Assembly (NCBI GenBank): GCA_016840165.1
Contig: JAEOSU010000072.1
Location: forward strand, 270,566 to 334,565
Reading direction: 5' to 3'
Length of the DNA: 64,000 nt
Source: Promethearchaeota archaeon
Lineage (GTDB): Archaea; Asgardarchaeota; Lokiarchaeia; Sigyniarchaeales; SOKP01
How positions within the stretch are numbered: the first letter of the stretch is position 1; every line of letters starts with the position of its first letter. Positions 45,130 through 52,579 of this stretch are shown piece by piece. The notes under the pieces are model-generated. The model saw only the letters and a program-made list of their open reading frames with translations. It was not told the origin of the DNA and searched no databases. A program made the translations under genes and the position numbers.

Positions 45130-45564
45130 TTATAAATCTTCTGCTAAATCTTCATATGCTTCCAAGGCTAATTCAATAATTTCTTGGAAAGCCATGGCAT
45201 CTTGAAGATTTCCTTCGACTGTGATGTCACCGGCCATATAAGCACTCGTTGCATCAACCTCGCCGAAGAGCATTCCTGCTCCGACTTCTTTCGTTGCTGA
45301 AAATGTAAAGGATGGACTATCAATTTCGCCTTCACCAAATTCTAATGTTCCATCATGGGCTTTTAGCCAAAACTTCGCATCAGCGTCTGTGGTAATCATC
45401 TGAATGGCGATATCCATATCTTCTAATTCTTCTTTTAAATCTTCATTTTCTTCAGCAATTTGCTTGAAAAGCTCAAACATTTTTAAAGTATCCTTGACAT
45501 CGGCTGCGGCAGCACCCGCGTCAATTTTGACTTTTACTTCTTTTATTAAGCCTTCATCAACCAT
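45130..45564 (-). CDS. SCP2 sterol-binding-domain protein
   Basis: A 144-residue acidic protein with an SCP2-type fold: IQMITTDADAKFWLKAHDGTLEFGEG, then SPSFTFSATKEVGAGMLFGEVDATSAYMAGDITVEGNLQDAMAFQEIIEL. The GDITVEGNLQDAM segment is the usual helix-entry of SCP2 lipid-binding domains. It could bind a fatty acyl or isoprenoid chain or its CoA ester. Two related proteins lie 600-1600 bases away on the opposite strand. Its divergent spacer contains a hairpin at 45776-45794. Confidence 0.82.
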   Translation of the reverse strand: MVDEGLIKEVKVKIDAGAAAADVKDTLKMFELFKQIAEENEDLKEELEDMDIAIQMITTDADAKFWLKAHDGTLEFGEGEIDSPSFTFSATKEVGAGMLFGEVDATSAYMAGDITVEGNLQDAMAFQEIIELALEAYEDLAEDL

Positions 45565-45775
45565 TTTGATTTTTCAACCTATTTTTTATATTTTTGTTCT
45601 TAATTAATTTCATAGATAAATAAATACTATTAATTATAACTTTTTAATATATAAAAAGATTTTATTTCTTCCTATATATTCATATGCAATATTTGAAGCA
45701 TAGCTTTTTTAATTAACTGTTTTTTACGACATTAATAGTAATTTTATATTGGGAGAGGCATAATTTTTGTCGAGT

Positions 45776-45794
45776 CCGTGCTATTGGAGCATGG
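45776..45794. other. GC-richer hairpin between SCP2 genes
   Basis: CCGTGCT-ATTGG-AGCATGG is a 7-bp stem with one G-T pair, set in a small GC-richer island (about 45751-45799) within very AT-rich DNA between a minus-strand SCP2 gene and tRNA-Asp. It could be part of a small structured RNA or an operator. Nothing else supports either. Confidence 0.3.
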
Positions 45795-45851
45795 GAGTAA
45801 AATTAAGAAAATTAAATCATATAGTTATGAAAATTAGAGATATAGAAATGG

Positions 45852-45926
45852 CGCCCACACCGGGATTTGAACCCGGGTCGCAGGAGTGACAGTCCCGAAT
45901 GCTGGACCGGACTACACTATGTGGGC
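45852..45926 (-). tRNA. tRNA-Asp (GTC)
   Basis: A complete cloverleaf: acceptor GCCCACA pairs with TGTGGGC; anticodon stem CGGGA/TCCTG closes the loop CTGTCAC with anticodon GTC (45885-45887 by complement); T-stem CCGGG/CCCGG with loop TTCAAAT. It is 75 bases including the discriminator G, with no intron. This contrasts with the other two tRNA genes in the window. Confidence 0.93.
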
Positions 45927-46133
45927 TTAGGTGCCTTATGAGGGTCTAATAAATCTTGATAGTATAACAAAAGAAAGAAAGAACCCTATAAAAATTTTAT
46001 TCTCAATTGAAAAGAGAATTTATGCGATTAGATATTTTATAAATTGAAAAAAAATTTAAGTTAGTTTTTAGATTATTAAATTAAAGGTATAAGATTTAGA
46101 GAGAATTGGTTTTTTTATAAGTAAATTTTAGCG

Positions 46134-46574
46134 ATGATAGACAGAAGCTCATTAAATTCAATATTCAATGGACTTTTAGATGATAATGAGAAATTTGTTT
46201 CAGTGATTGATAGGATAATCAATGCAGGGGTAAAACTTATCAATAAAACCGAAGAATTAAGGGAGGGATTGGTGGGATTCAATGGAATATATCAAACATA
46301 CATTGAAGATGCTGATTTTAATTATTGGTTCAAAGTTTCTGATAATAAGTTAGAATATGAAAAAGGAGAGCACCCTGATGCGCCATTCAGCTGTTACTTT
46401 ACTAAAGAGTTATTCATTAAAATATTAAAGAGGGAAAGGAGTGGTACTGAGGAGTTTTTAAAAGGAAGACTCAGAGTTGGCGGAGATCTTTCTCAAGGAT
46501 TAAAATATGTGAAATTTCATCGTATGTTTTTTAAGTATTTACAATTGAAGAATGGAAACAATAAAAATAATTAA
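46134..46574 (+). CDS. SCP2-like protein, paralogue 2
   Basis: A 146-residue protein with the same layout as the 45130-45564 gene: a helical N-terminus (residues 1-45), an IEDADFNYWFKVSDNKLEYEKGEHPD strand pair and a FLKGRLRVGGDLSQGLKYVKF segment equivalent to the SCP2 helix entry. Identity to the other copies is low but the pattern holds. It is on the opposite strand, with tRNA-Asp between. Confidence 0.72.
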   Translation: MIDRSSLNSIFNGLLDDNEKFVSVIDRIINAGVKLINKTEELREGLVGFNGIYQTYIEDADFNYWFKVSDNKLEYEKGEHPDAPFSCYFTKELFIKILKRERSGTEEFLKGRLRVGGDLSQGLKYVKFHRMFFKYLQLKNGNNKNN

Positions 46575-46693
46575 GGCAATTATTATCGCTATATTATATG
46601 GAATTTTAAACTATCTCTCTTTAATATGATTATAATTTATTTTCTTTAATAGAAATCATTTAACTATGAAAGAACAGGAGTTTTCCCTTCTCG

Positions 46694-47143
46694 ATGATGA
46701 TAGACTCTAATAGAATCTCAATAATGCTGCAGTCGCTAGAATCGACAGATGAGCAATTTAAAGCTAATATTGACAAAATAATTAAGATTGGATTAGAAAT
46801 AGCGAATAATACTATAGAATTCAAGGATGAGATGATTTGTTATGGAGATTTCATATGTCACGTCTATATAAAAGATTTGGACTTTAACATCTGGGTTAAT
46901 AGTTATCAAGGCAAATTATCCTATAATACTAATTATTACGAGAGTCACAGTAATGATAAAACGATTATTCATTTTATTCTAAAAAAAGACATTTTAAAGA
47001 AAATAATTAATCAGAAAATGTATCCCTCAGAAGCTTACATGAAAGGATTAGTCGAAATAGAAGGGAGTCTCGCGGATGCAATGAAAATCAAGAATTTAGT
47101 CCGCTATTTTTTCAAACTTCTACGCTATCTTGTTGATAAATAA
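46694..47143 (+). CDS. SCP2-like protein, paralogue 3
   Basis: A 149-residue relative of the preceding gene, 120 bases downstream: YIKDLDFNIWVNSYQGKLSY aligns with the strand pair and YMKGLVEIEGSLADAMKIKNLVRYFF aligns with the SCP2 helix entry. A second ATG (Met2) is a possible start. The N-terminal halves of the two + strand copies are alike (SxEQFKANIDKIIKIG versus NEKFVSVIDRIINAG), showing a recent tandem duplication compared with the first. Confidence 0.72.
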   Translation: MMIDSNRISIMLQSLESTDEQFKANIDKIIKIGLEIANNTIEFKDEMICYGDFICHVYIKDLDFNIWVNSYQGKLSYNTNYYESHSNDKTIIHFILKKDILKKIINQKMYPSEAYMKGLVEIEGSLADAMKIKNLVRYFFKLLRYLVDK

Positions 47144-47246
47144 AATCCCTAAAATTTTTATTGTCATTATCCTTTATTATTAAAAGAACCTATCATATTT
47201 ACTAATTAGGTACCAGTTTCCTAGGGCCTATAATCTAGTCTGGATT

Positions 47247-47277
47247 ATGAGACTCGTGTTTACGGTCTGATCCGGAG
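47247..47277 (+). other. Non-canonical intron in D-loop of tRNA-Arg (limits approximate)
   Basis: About 31 bases separate the GG of the D-loop (47242-47243) from A21 (47278). CTGGAT (47240-47245) pairs with ATCCGG (47270-47275, one G-T) and AGAC (47250-47253) with GTCT (47265-47268), giving two helices flanking unpaired bases on opposite strands, like a relaxed bulge-helix-bulge motif. The exact splice points cannot be fixed by eye. Confidence 0.65.
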
Positions 47278-47301
47278 AGGGTGCCCGGCTTCGGACTGGG
47301 A

Positions 47302-47329
47302 TTTTAATTCCGATTAGGTATTAACCCAA
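47302..47329 (+). other. Non-canonical intron in variable loop of tRNA-Arg (limits approximate)
   Basis: A 28-base insert between A301 and AGTC. TGGG (47297-47300) pairs with CCCA (47325-47328), then a three-base bulge ATT, then TTAAT (47304-47308) with ATTAA (47320-47324), and GAC (47294-47296) can pair with GTC (47331-47333) outside a bulge AA. This is a clear bulge-helix-bulge layout. Removal leaves variable loop AAGTC. Confidence 0.68.
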
Positions 47330-47504
47330 AGTCGCAGGTTCGAATCCTGCTAGGCCCATTATTTATATTTTGCTGGATGTTATTTCAATAAAGAAAAATT
47401 TAGTTCCACCTAATTAATAACTTATAAAGATTAGACTTATATGTGAAATTGGGATAATTCTATAAATAGAAGATGTTGAGATTCTTCATATAAGGTGCTC
47501 GAAT

Positions 47505-47702
47505 ATGCATGTCCTTTTGGTCTATAAATCACGTAGTTCTTTTTTATGGTTAGTATTTAGAAAAAACGGAGTAATGATAAAAAATTATCGCCTTGATACC
47601 GGTAAAGAATCAATTTTTCTATCTTATCCCGATTTCGAAGAATATAGAGCTATTTTTTTGAAAGAAAATAAGAAAAAAAGAACTTCAAGAATTACCCCCT
47701 AA
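47505..47702 (+). CDS. Small hypothetical basic protein
   Basis: A 65-residue protein with an N-terminal strand-rich half (HVLLVYKSRSSFLWLVFRKNGVMIKNYRL) and a basic tail. AGGTG stands about nine bases before its ATG. It lies just downstream of tRNA-Arg, with no sequence family I recognise. The N-terminal pattern could be a small longin or roadblock-type beta half, like the following genes, but it is too short to say. Confidence 0.55.
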   Translation: MHVLLVYKSRSSFLWLVFRKNGVMIKNYRLDTGKESIFLSYPDFEEYRAIFLKENKKKRTSRITP

Positions 47703-47755
47703 TTAAAATTTTAATCTCAACATCTTCCTTCGCCTAATATTTTCAATAAAGCTTT

Positions 47756-47769
47756 TTTTGTGGTAAAAA
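47756..47769. repeat. 14-bp inverted repeat, left arm
   Basis: TTTTGTGGTAAAAA; its exact reverse complement stands at 47947-47960, 177 bases away. Together they bracket the AT-rich promoter region of the next gene. Confidence 0.45.
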
Positions 47770-47946
47770 TTAATTTTTGAGTACATCTTAATATATAACA
47801 AAAGAATGACATAAAAGTGAATAAATTATTAAGAATAAATTTTCAAGGAAATCGCGTGAAAAAGAAAACATTTAAATATATGCAAAAACATTTTAGTTAT
47901 TAGCACAAATTATTTAGTTTATACACAAACACAAACTTTTTATAAT

Positions 47947-47960
47947 TTTTTACCACAAAA
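47947..47960. repeat. 14-bp inverted repeat, right arm, touching the start codon
   Basis: TTTTTACCACAAAA, the reverse complement of the arm at 47756-47769. Its last base is the A of the ATG of the longin-like gene. Pairing of the two arms in the transcript would cover the start codon; alternatively each arm is an operator half-site. Confidence 0.45.
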
Positions 47961-48763
47961 TGATTGTTTTAGAAAATGATCTTATTCAAGAGGAAATAAA
48001 TGGTTCAAATTCAGTGAACCTCCTTGGAATAGGTTTAGTCTCAATTTCAGGTAATAGAGCTAATACAATCTATAAAAAGGGAATTGGGAACGGATTATTA
48101 AAAACTTTAGTAAAATTCTATAAAGACCAAATTATTAAAAAACGTGAAGGAAAGATAATTGATTTGTTAGGATCGTATACAATATATATCCACTTTTTTG
48201 ATATTAAGTCAGATATCTTCACGATTTTTTATGTGAATGAAAAAGATAAGCTAATCCGTTATGATAATTTATGTTTAATTTCTAATTTGCTCTTGAAAAG
48301 CTTTTGTAAGAATAGTTCAGAAGCAAAGATTAATATTGTATGCGAACGTGTCATCCCGAAAGTTTCTGGAGTAACAGCATTATTTATCATAAGTCAAGCA
48401 GGACATGCTCTATTTACAAGGATCAATAAAGAAAAGAAATTTCTTATAGAGAATTATATTCAAATTGGGGGATTTCTTTCTGCAATCACAGCATTTTCGC
48501 AAGAGGTCATCGGAAAAGAATCAGGAGAAAATTTAGAAGCAATCAACTTTCAGAATCAACAATTTATCCTTAAAGTCAAAGAACAATTAATTTTTGCTTA
48601 TCTATTGGAAAATAATATGAATCTGGATCACGTTAATAGATTTATGGAATTAGTAGCAGAAGAATTTTTTGATTTATATCACAATCAGATAAATAATTTT
48701 AATGGCGATATTGAACCTTTTACTTCTTTTAAAAGTATAGTAGACAAATATTTTATAATTTAA
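47960..48763 (+). CDS. Longin/roadblock-like double-domain protein
   Basis: A 267-residue protein. The N-terminal half (SNSVNLLGIGLVSISGNRANTIYKKGIGNGLL to about 125) and the C-terminal half (VTALFIISQAGHALFTRINKEKKF, then IQIGGFLSAITAFSQEVIGKESGENLEAI and MELVAEEFFDLYHNQI) each show the strand-strand-helix-strand order of longin or roadblock folds that regulate small GTPases. The GGFLSAITAF motif is typical of proteins multiplied in Lokiarchaea. It precedes a short roadblock gene. Fold assignment is by pattern. Confidence 0.65.
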   Translation: MIVLENDLIQEEINGSNSVNLLGIGLVSISGNRANTIYKKGIGNGLLKTLVKFYKDQIIKKREGKIIDLLGSYTIYIHFFDIKSDIFTIFYVNEKDKLIRYDNLCLISNLLLKSFCKNSSEAKINIVCERVIPKVSGVTALFIISQAGHALFTRINKEKKFLIENYIQIGGFLSAITAFSQEVIGKESGENLEAINFQNQQFILKVKEQLIFAYLLENNMNLDHVNRFMELVAEEFFDLYHNQINNFNGDIEPFTSFKSIVDKYFII

Positions 48764-48856
48764 ATCTTCAATTCTTATACTAGACCTAAAGAATATATAC
48801 GAGATACGAGAAGAGACATTATATAATTACAAAATTATTTATAAATAAATTTCATA

Positions 48857-49231
48857 ATGTATTTGGGAATGACTGTTTTATTAGATTTAGATTTAATTAT
48901 GAATAATTTAATTGAATCCTTAGGTACATCAGTTTATTTCATTTTGATTACAAGTCAAAATGGGGCGGTGATTAAATCATATATTAATGAGGAAGAGTTT
49001 AACAAAGCTTCAATTTCATTGAACATTTCTCAACTTTATGAATTAGCAGAAGAGACAGCGGAGGCCATAGGTCTTCATAGTCCAGATTTTAATATTATTC
49101 ATTCTGAAAATTATTATATTTTATCCATTAAAATTTTGGATAATATCGTCATTTTATTAACAGTGGACCAGATTGAAGTGAAAGATGTATTCCAAACTAT
49201 AAATAAGTCTGTAAATATGAATGAAATATGA
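48857..49231 (+). CDS. Roadblock/LC7-domain protein
   Basis: A 124-residue single-domain protein with the MglB/roadblock order: an initial helix (DLIMNNLIESLG), strand VYFILITSQNGAVIKSY, helix SISLNISQLYELAEETAEAIG and strands NIIHSENYYILSIKIL, NIVILLTVDQIEVKDVF. Roadblock proteins are GAPs or scaffolds for MglA/Rag-type GTPases. It is 93 bases after the longin-like gene and likely co-regulated with it. Confidence 0.75.
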   Translation: MYLGMTVLLDLDLIMNNLIESLGTSVYFILITSQNGAVIKSYINEEEFNKASISLNISQLYELAEETAEAIGLHSPDFNIIHSENYYILSIKILDNIVILLTVDQIEVKDVFQTINKSVNMNEI

Positions 49232-49398
49232 AAAAATAGGCTAATTTTTTCTCAAATGATTTATTAACATGCTTTTTTTAATGTTATACATTTTCAAATA
49301 AAATATTGGACTCACTAAATCCTTTATTTATTCATTACATTTAATAACATAATACTAAAAAAATAATAAAATACAAAGAAATACAGAGCTGATTATAA

Positions 49399-49914
49399 AT
49401 GCATTATGAAAGGAATCAATATTCAGAAGGATTCTCTATATGTGGCTTGATTATTGCCGGTGCGTTCCTATATTGGGGATTCAACACACTTACGACTGGA
49501 TTTTTCTCTATTTTCAGTTTATGGTGGTTAGGCTTTATCTGGATCGGTATTGGCATCGCAATAATCTCTGGGCAAATCTATGCTCTAGCAAACAGGAATA
49601 ATCTAAGAAACGTAGTAAAGTATGAGTTTGAAGATAATCCTAACGCTACAATAGAGGAGATATCGGCTAAAACAGGCATCACATTAAAAGATGTACGTGC
49701 CATTGTTTTAGACTTAAAGGCACGTGGAGAACTCAAGGGGAAATTCTCTTCAAAAACTGGAGAAATGAAGTATACCCAAGTTTCACAATCCTCTCAACCT
49801 ATAGTTGAAGAAATAGAGAAAGAAGAGAAGAAAGGAGAATATTGCCCGAACTGCGGTACTCCCATTAAAAAGGGGGATGCAATGTATTGTTCCTATTGCG
49901 GATCGAAGTTATAG
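49399..49914 (+). CDS. Two-helix membrane protein with winged helix and C-terminal zinc ribbon, copy 1
   Basis: A 171-residue protein with two N-terminal membrane helices (about 12-35 and 38-62), a small winged-helix-like segment (NPNATIEEISAKTGITLKDVRAIVLDLKARGELKG) and a C-terminal zinc ribbon CPNCGTPIKKGDAMYCSYCGSKL. The helix-turn-helix would sit in the cytoplasm, tethered to the membrane. The role is unknown; a membrane-bound regulator is a reasonable reading. A paralogue follows 120 bases downstream. Confidence 0.72.
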   Translation: MHYERNQYSEGFSICGLIIAGAFLYWGFNTLTTGFFSIFSLWWLGFIWIGIGIAIISGQIYALANRNNLRNVVKYEFEDNPNATIEEISAKTGITLKDVRAIVLDLKARGELKGKFSSKTGEMKYTQVSQSSQPIVEEIEKEEKKGEYCPNCGTPIKKGDAMYCSYCGSKL

Positions 49915-50039
49915 AGTAAGTAAATATATATTATTTTACTTTTTTTTTAAAAGTAGAAAAGATTTAAAAATTGGACTCTTAAACTAATAAATAATATCCT
50001 TAATTTTTACTATTTAATGAATTAATATAGTTGATTAAT

Positions 50040-50543
50040 ATGAAATATAAACGAGATCAATACACTAATGGATTTTCAATATGTGCACTTATTATTGCGG
50101 GCATGTTTTTTTATTGGGGGGTTTCTTCCTTTTTTGATAATTCATGGCACTTTACATTTAGTTTGTGGGGTCTTTTTTGGATTGGAATAGGTGCTGCAAT
50201 TTTATCATCCCAGTTTGCTATAATTGGGAATAGAAGTAAACTAAAAAATGTGGTCCTTCATGAATTTCAGTCAAATCCCAATATATCTGTCGAGGAAATA
50301 AGTGCTAATACAGGTATTTCAGTTAGAGATGCGCGTGCCGTTATATTAGACTTAAAAGCAGCAGGAAAGCTCAGAGGAGGCTTCTCTACAACCACTGGAG
50401 AGGCAGAATCTATGAAAACTATGAGCATTTCTCCTGCGGAGCAACAAGTAGTCGAAGAGAAAGCTTTTTATTGTCCAAGTTGTGGTACGGAAATAAAAAG
50501 AGACCACGCAGAATATTGTTCATATTGTGGAGCAAAACTTTAA
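50040..50543 (+). CDS. Two-helix membrane protein with winged helix and zinc ribbon, copy 2
   Basis: A tandem paralogue of the preceding gene (167 residues): KYKRDQYTNGFSICALIIAGM against HYERNQYSEGFSICGLIIAGA, helix-turn-helix NPNISVEEISANTGISVRDARAVILDLKAAGKLRG, zinc ribbon CPSCGTEIKRDHAEYCSYCGAKL. The start is set at the ATG at 50040, which aligns with copy 1; an in-frame TTG three codons earlier is unlikely. Duplication is recent enough that all domains align without gaps longer than a few residues. Confidence 0.75.
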   Translation: MKYKRDQYTNGFSICALIIAGMFFYWGVSSFFDNSWHFTFSLWGLFWIGIGAAILSSQFAIIGNRSKLKNVVLHEFQSNPNISVEEISANTGISVRDARAVILDLKAAGKLRGGFSTTTGEAESMKTMSISPAEQQVVEEKAFYCPSCGTEIKRDHAEYCSYCGAKL

Positions 50544-50664
50544 ACGAAAAATAATTTTTATTTTCTTTCCTTTATATTATTATCATTGATTAAAGCATTA
50601 CTTTCCTTTATTTTAAGTTAATTTAAGTTAGTTAAAATTAAAAAAAAAAGATTTTTAAGTGTAA

Positions 50665-51633
50665 TTATGGAGGGTATCTAAGCTCATAAATACTTTTTCC
50701 TCCATTTAACGGGCCTTTAATATATGGTTCTATTTCTTTTGGATCCCTCTGGGTAATTCCCTCAACTGGAGGTAAAGTCCCCGGAGGAAAGGTAGTTAAA
50801 ATATCCTCGACTAATTTTTTTAAATAGTCTAAAAATGCCTCCATTCCTGGACGACCTTTTTCAAAAGTAGCTTTACTAGGACATCCTACATGGCCTTCGG
50901 GATAGGCGGTCACCTCAATTGGTCCAAATCCTACTTGTCCATACCATCTTATTGGCTTTTGATAAACATTTCCAGCTTTGTCTACATGCCCCTCTGGCAT
51001 CCAACCAACAACTTCATTATCATTGCAGGCGTCTATTTCTTTAAGTAATTCAGGAAATAAAGTCATCGAAAAAGAGGTTTCGGCTTCATCAGCATGAATA
51101 AAAGGAGTCTCAAAGGGACCTCCATGTTCTTTGTCTTTACAGTATTCTGGAATGGCATGATACCAGTTTAAATTACAAATAACCGCGGGAAGCTGATAAT
51201 TTTTTGCCCATTCATGAATTGCACTAGGTATAACATATTCATGTCCATGCCCATTAAGCAAAATCATCTTTCTAAATCCCATATTCCAGCAACCGGCCAT
51301 TATTGACCGCAATAACCCTTTAAAAGTCTCTTCTGGGACAATAATCGTCCCTGGCATACCAACATGATGATAAGGATGAGAACCATACCACGTAGGTTGT
51401 GCAACCGTGCAACCCGTTTTCTGGGCTACCAATTCTGCCATTCTAGTGACTAGAAACGTGTCTTCTCCAATACATGCTGCTGGTCCATGGTTTTCTGTCG
51501 ATCCGATGGGGATTATTATGACATCATTTTTTTTTACTCGTTCTTTAATTTCAGTGATACTTAGATTTTGGAGGTAGATACCATCAGGTAAGTCCATATG
51601 TCCGGATTTAGGGGGAAGATTCCAATCAGTCAT
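50665..51633 (-). CDS. iolN: Creatininase-family hydrolase, probable 3-dehydro-scyllo-inosose hydrolase IolN
   Basis: A 322-residue metal hydrolase of the creatininase superfamily: IIPIGSTENHGPAACIGEDTFLV, PTWYGSHPYHHVGMPGTIIV, and MILLNGHGHE give the metal ligands (Glu/His/Asp). In Thermotoga maritima a member of this superfamily, IolN, opens the ring of 3-dehydro-scyllo-inosose. The flanking genes (iolO, iolM, iolG) make that the best reading. Creatinine amidohydrolase is the alternative without context. It is divergent from iolO, with 94 bases between. Confidence 0.82.
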   Translation of the reverse strand: MTDWNLPPKSGHMDLPDGIYLQNLSITEIKERVKKNDVIIIPIGSTENHGPAACIGEDTFLVTRMAELVAQKTGCTVAQPTWYGSHPYHHVGMPGTIIVPEETFKGLLRSIMAGCWNMGFRKMILLNGHGHEYVIPSAIHEWAKNYQLPAVICNLNWYHAIPEYCKDKEHGGPFETPFIHADEAETSFSMTLFPELLKEIDACNDNEVVGWMPEGHVDKAGNVYQKPIRWYGQVGFGPIEVTAYPEGHVGCPSKATFEKGRPGMEAFLDYLKKLVEDILTTFPPGTLPPVEGITQRDPKEIEPYIKGPLNGGKSIYELRYPP

Positions 51634-51727
51634 TTTATCATCTCATTTTAATATTTGTTAATTAATAATATTATTAAGCCACTATATATGTTAAATTTTT
51701 TAACGATTGAAAATACTTTGCTAAGTA

Positions 51728-52540
51728 ATGAAATTAAGTATTGTTTCTGGGCTTAATGAATCCAATATAAAACAGGAAGAGGTTTATAGCAAATTTTCTA
51801 ATATTTGTGAACTTATTTCCGAATTTAATTATGATGGTATAGAGTTAAGTCTGCTGGAACCAGAAAAACTTGATGTGAACAAACTTAATGAAATTATACA
51901 GTCTTTTGATATGGCGATTCCTGCAATAGGGACTGGTAGCACTTTTATTCGTTTCGGATTTTCATTGGGGCATCATGATGAGTATCTTAGAAAGAAATCA
52001 ATTGAGAGATTAGATAAATATATTAGCTTTGCTAATGAATTAAATTCAAAAGTGGTAATAGGGTTAATCCGAGGGCGATATAGTAATCTGAGTAGTCTGA
52101 AAAGAGAAAAATTGAATATTAAGACTTCCTTGAAATTATGTTGCCAGATTGCAGAGAATAATGATGTAATATTAGTATTTGAACCGATTAATCGATTTGA
52201 AATTGATTCCTACAATACTATCGCGGAATCTATAGATCTTCTTGAAGAAATTGGCTCTGATAATTTGCGATTACTCATTGATACTTTTCATACCCATTTA
52301 GAGGAAGATCCGGTGCTTATTTGGGATTATCTTCCTGAAATAGCATCATCCGTAGCACATATTCACTTAGCCGATTGTACAAGAAGAGCCCCTGGTACGG
52401 GTCATTTTGATTTTCGTGAATTTCTAAATATTTTTAAAGATGCTGGATACAACGAATACGTTTCAGTTGAGACTATCATGAAACCTTCTTTTGAAGAAGT
52501 TGCAAAAGAGACCGCTCATTATCTAAGTGTAATACTTTAA
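51728..52540 (+). CDS. iolO: Sugar epimerase IolO-like (TIM barrel)
   Basis: A 270-residue xylose-isomerase-type TIM barrel. Metal-binding acids appear in VFEPINRFEIDSYNTI, LIDTFHTHLEEDP, HIHLADCTRRAPGTGHFDF and VSVETIMKPSFEE. The sequence GRYSN after VVIGLIRG, and the C-terminal pattern, match the Thermotoga IolO 5-dehydro-L-gluconate epimerase closely from memory. It would epimerise the product of IolN before reduction to D-gluconate or mannonate-type intermediates. It is encoded between iolN and iolM. Confidence 0.82.
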   Translation: MKLSIVSGLNESNIKQEEVYSKFSNICELISEFNYDGIELSLLEPEKLDVNKLNEIIQSFDMAIPAIGTGSTFIRFGFSLGHHDEYLRKKSIERLDKYISFANELNSKVVIGLIRGRYSNLSSLKREKLNIKTSLKLCCQIAENNDVILVFEPINRFEIDSYNTIAESIDLLEEIGSDNLRLLIDTFHTHLEEDPVLIWDYLPEIASSVAHIHLADCTRRAPGTGHFDFREFLNIFKDAGYNEYVSVETIMKPSFEEVAKETAHYLSVIL

Positions 52541-52579
52541 TAGCTCATGAGAGAAATTTAAGAGAAAAAAGAAGACGGA

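Larger units (their letters stand above)
47224..47358 (+). tRNA. tRNA-Arg (TCG) with two introns
   Basis: The acceptor GGGCCTA (47224-47230) pairs with TAGGCCC (47351-47357), with discriminator A. The T-arm is GCAGG-TTCGAAT-CCTGC (47334-47350). The anticodon arm is CCCGG-CTTCGGA-CTGGG (47284-47300), anticodon TCG at 47291-47293. The D-stem is ATCT (47233-47236) with GGGT (47279-47282). The D-arm and variable region are both far too long, and each carries an insert that folds to a bulged hairpin. Removing about 31 and 28 bases gives a normal 76-base tRNA. Anticodon loop and variable loop match archaeal tRNA-Arg(TCG). Confidence 0.82.

Noticed and set aside
47254..47265. tRNA at 47224 read as tRNA-Val with anticodon TAC
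   Set aside because: The 5' half resembles archaeal tRNA-Val, but no 3' anticodon half complementary to TCGTG exists, while CCCGG/CTGGG closes a perfect arm around the Arg anticodon TCG.
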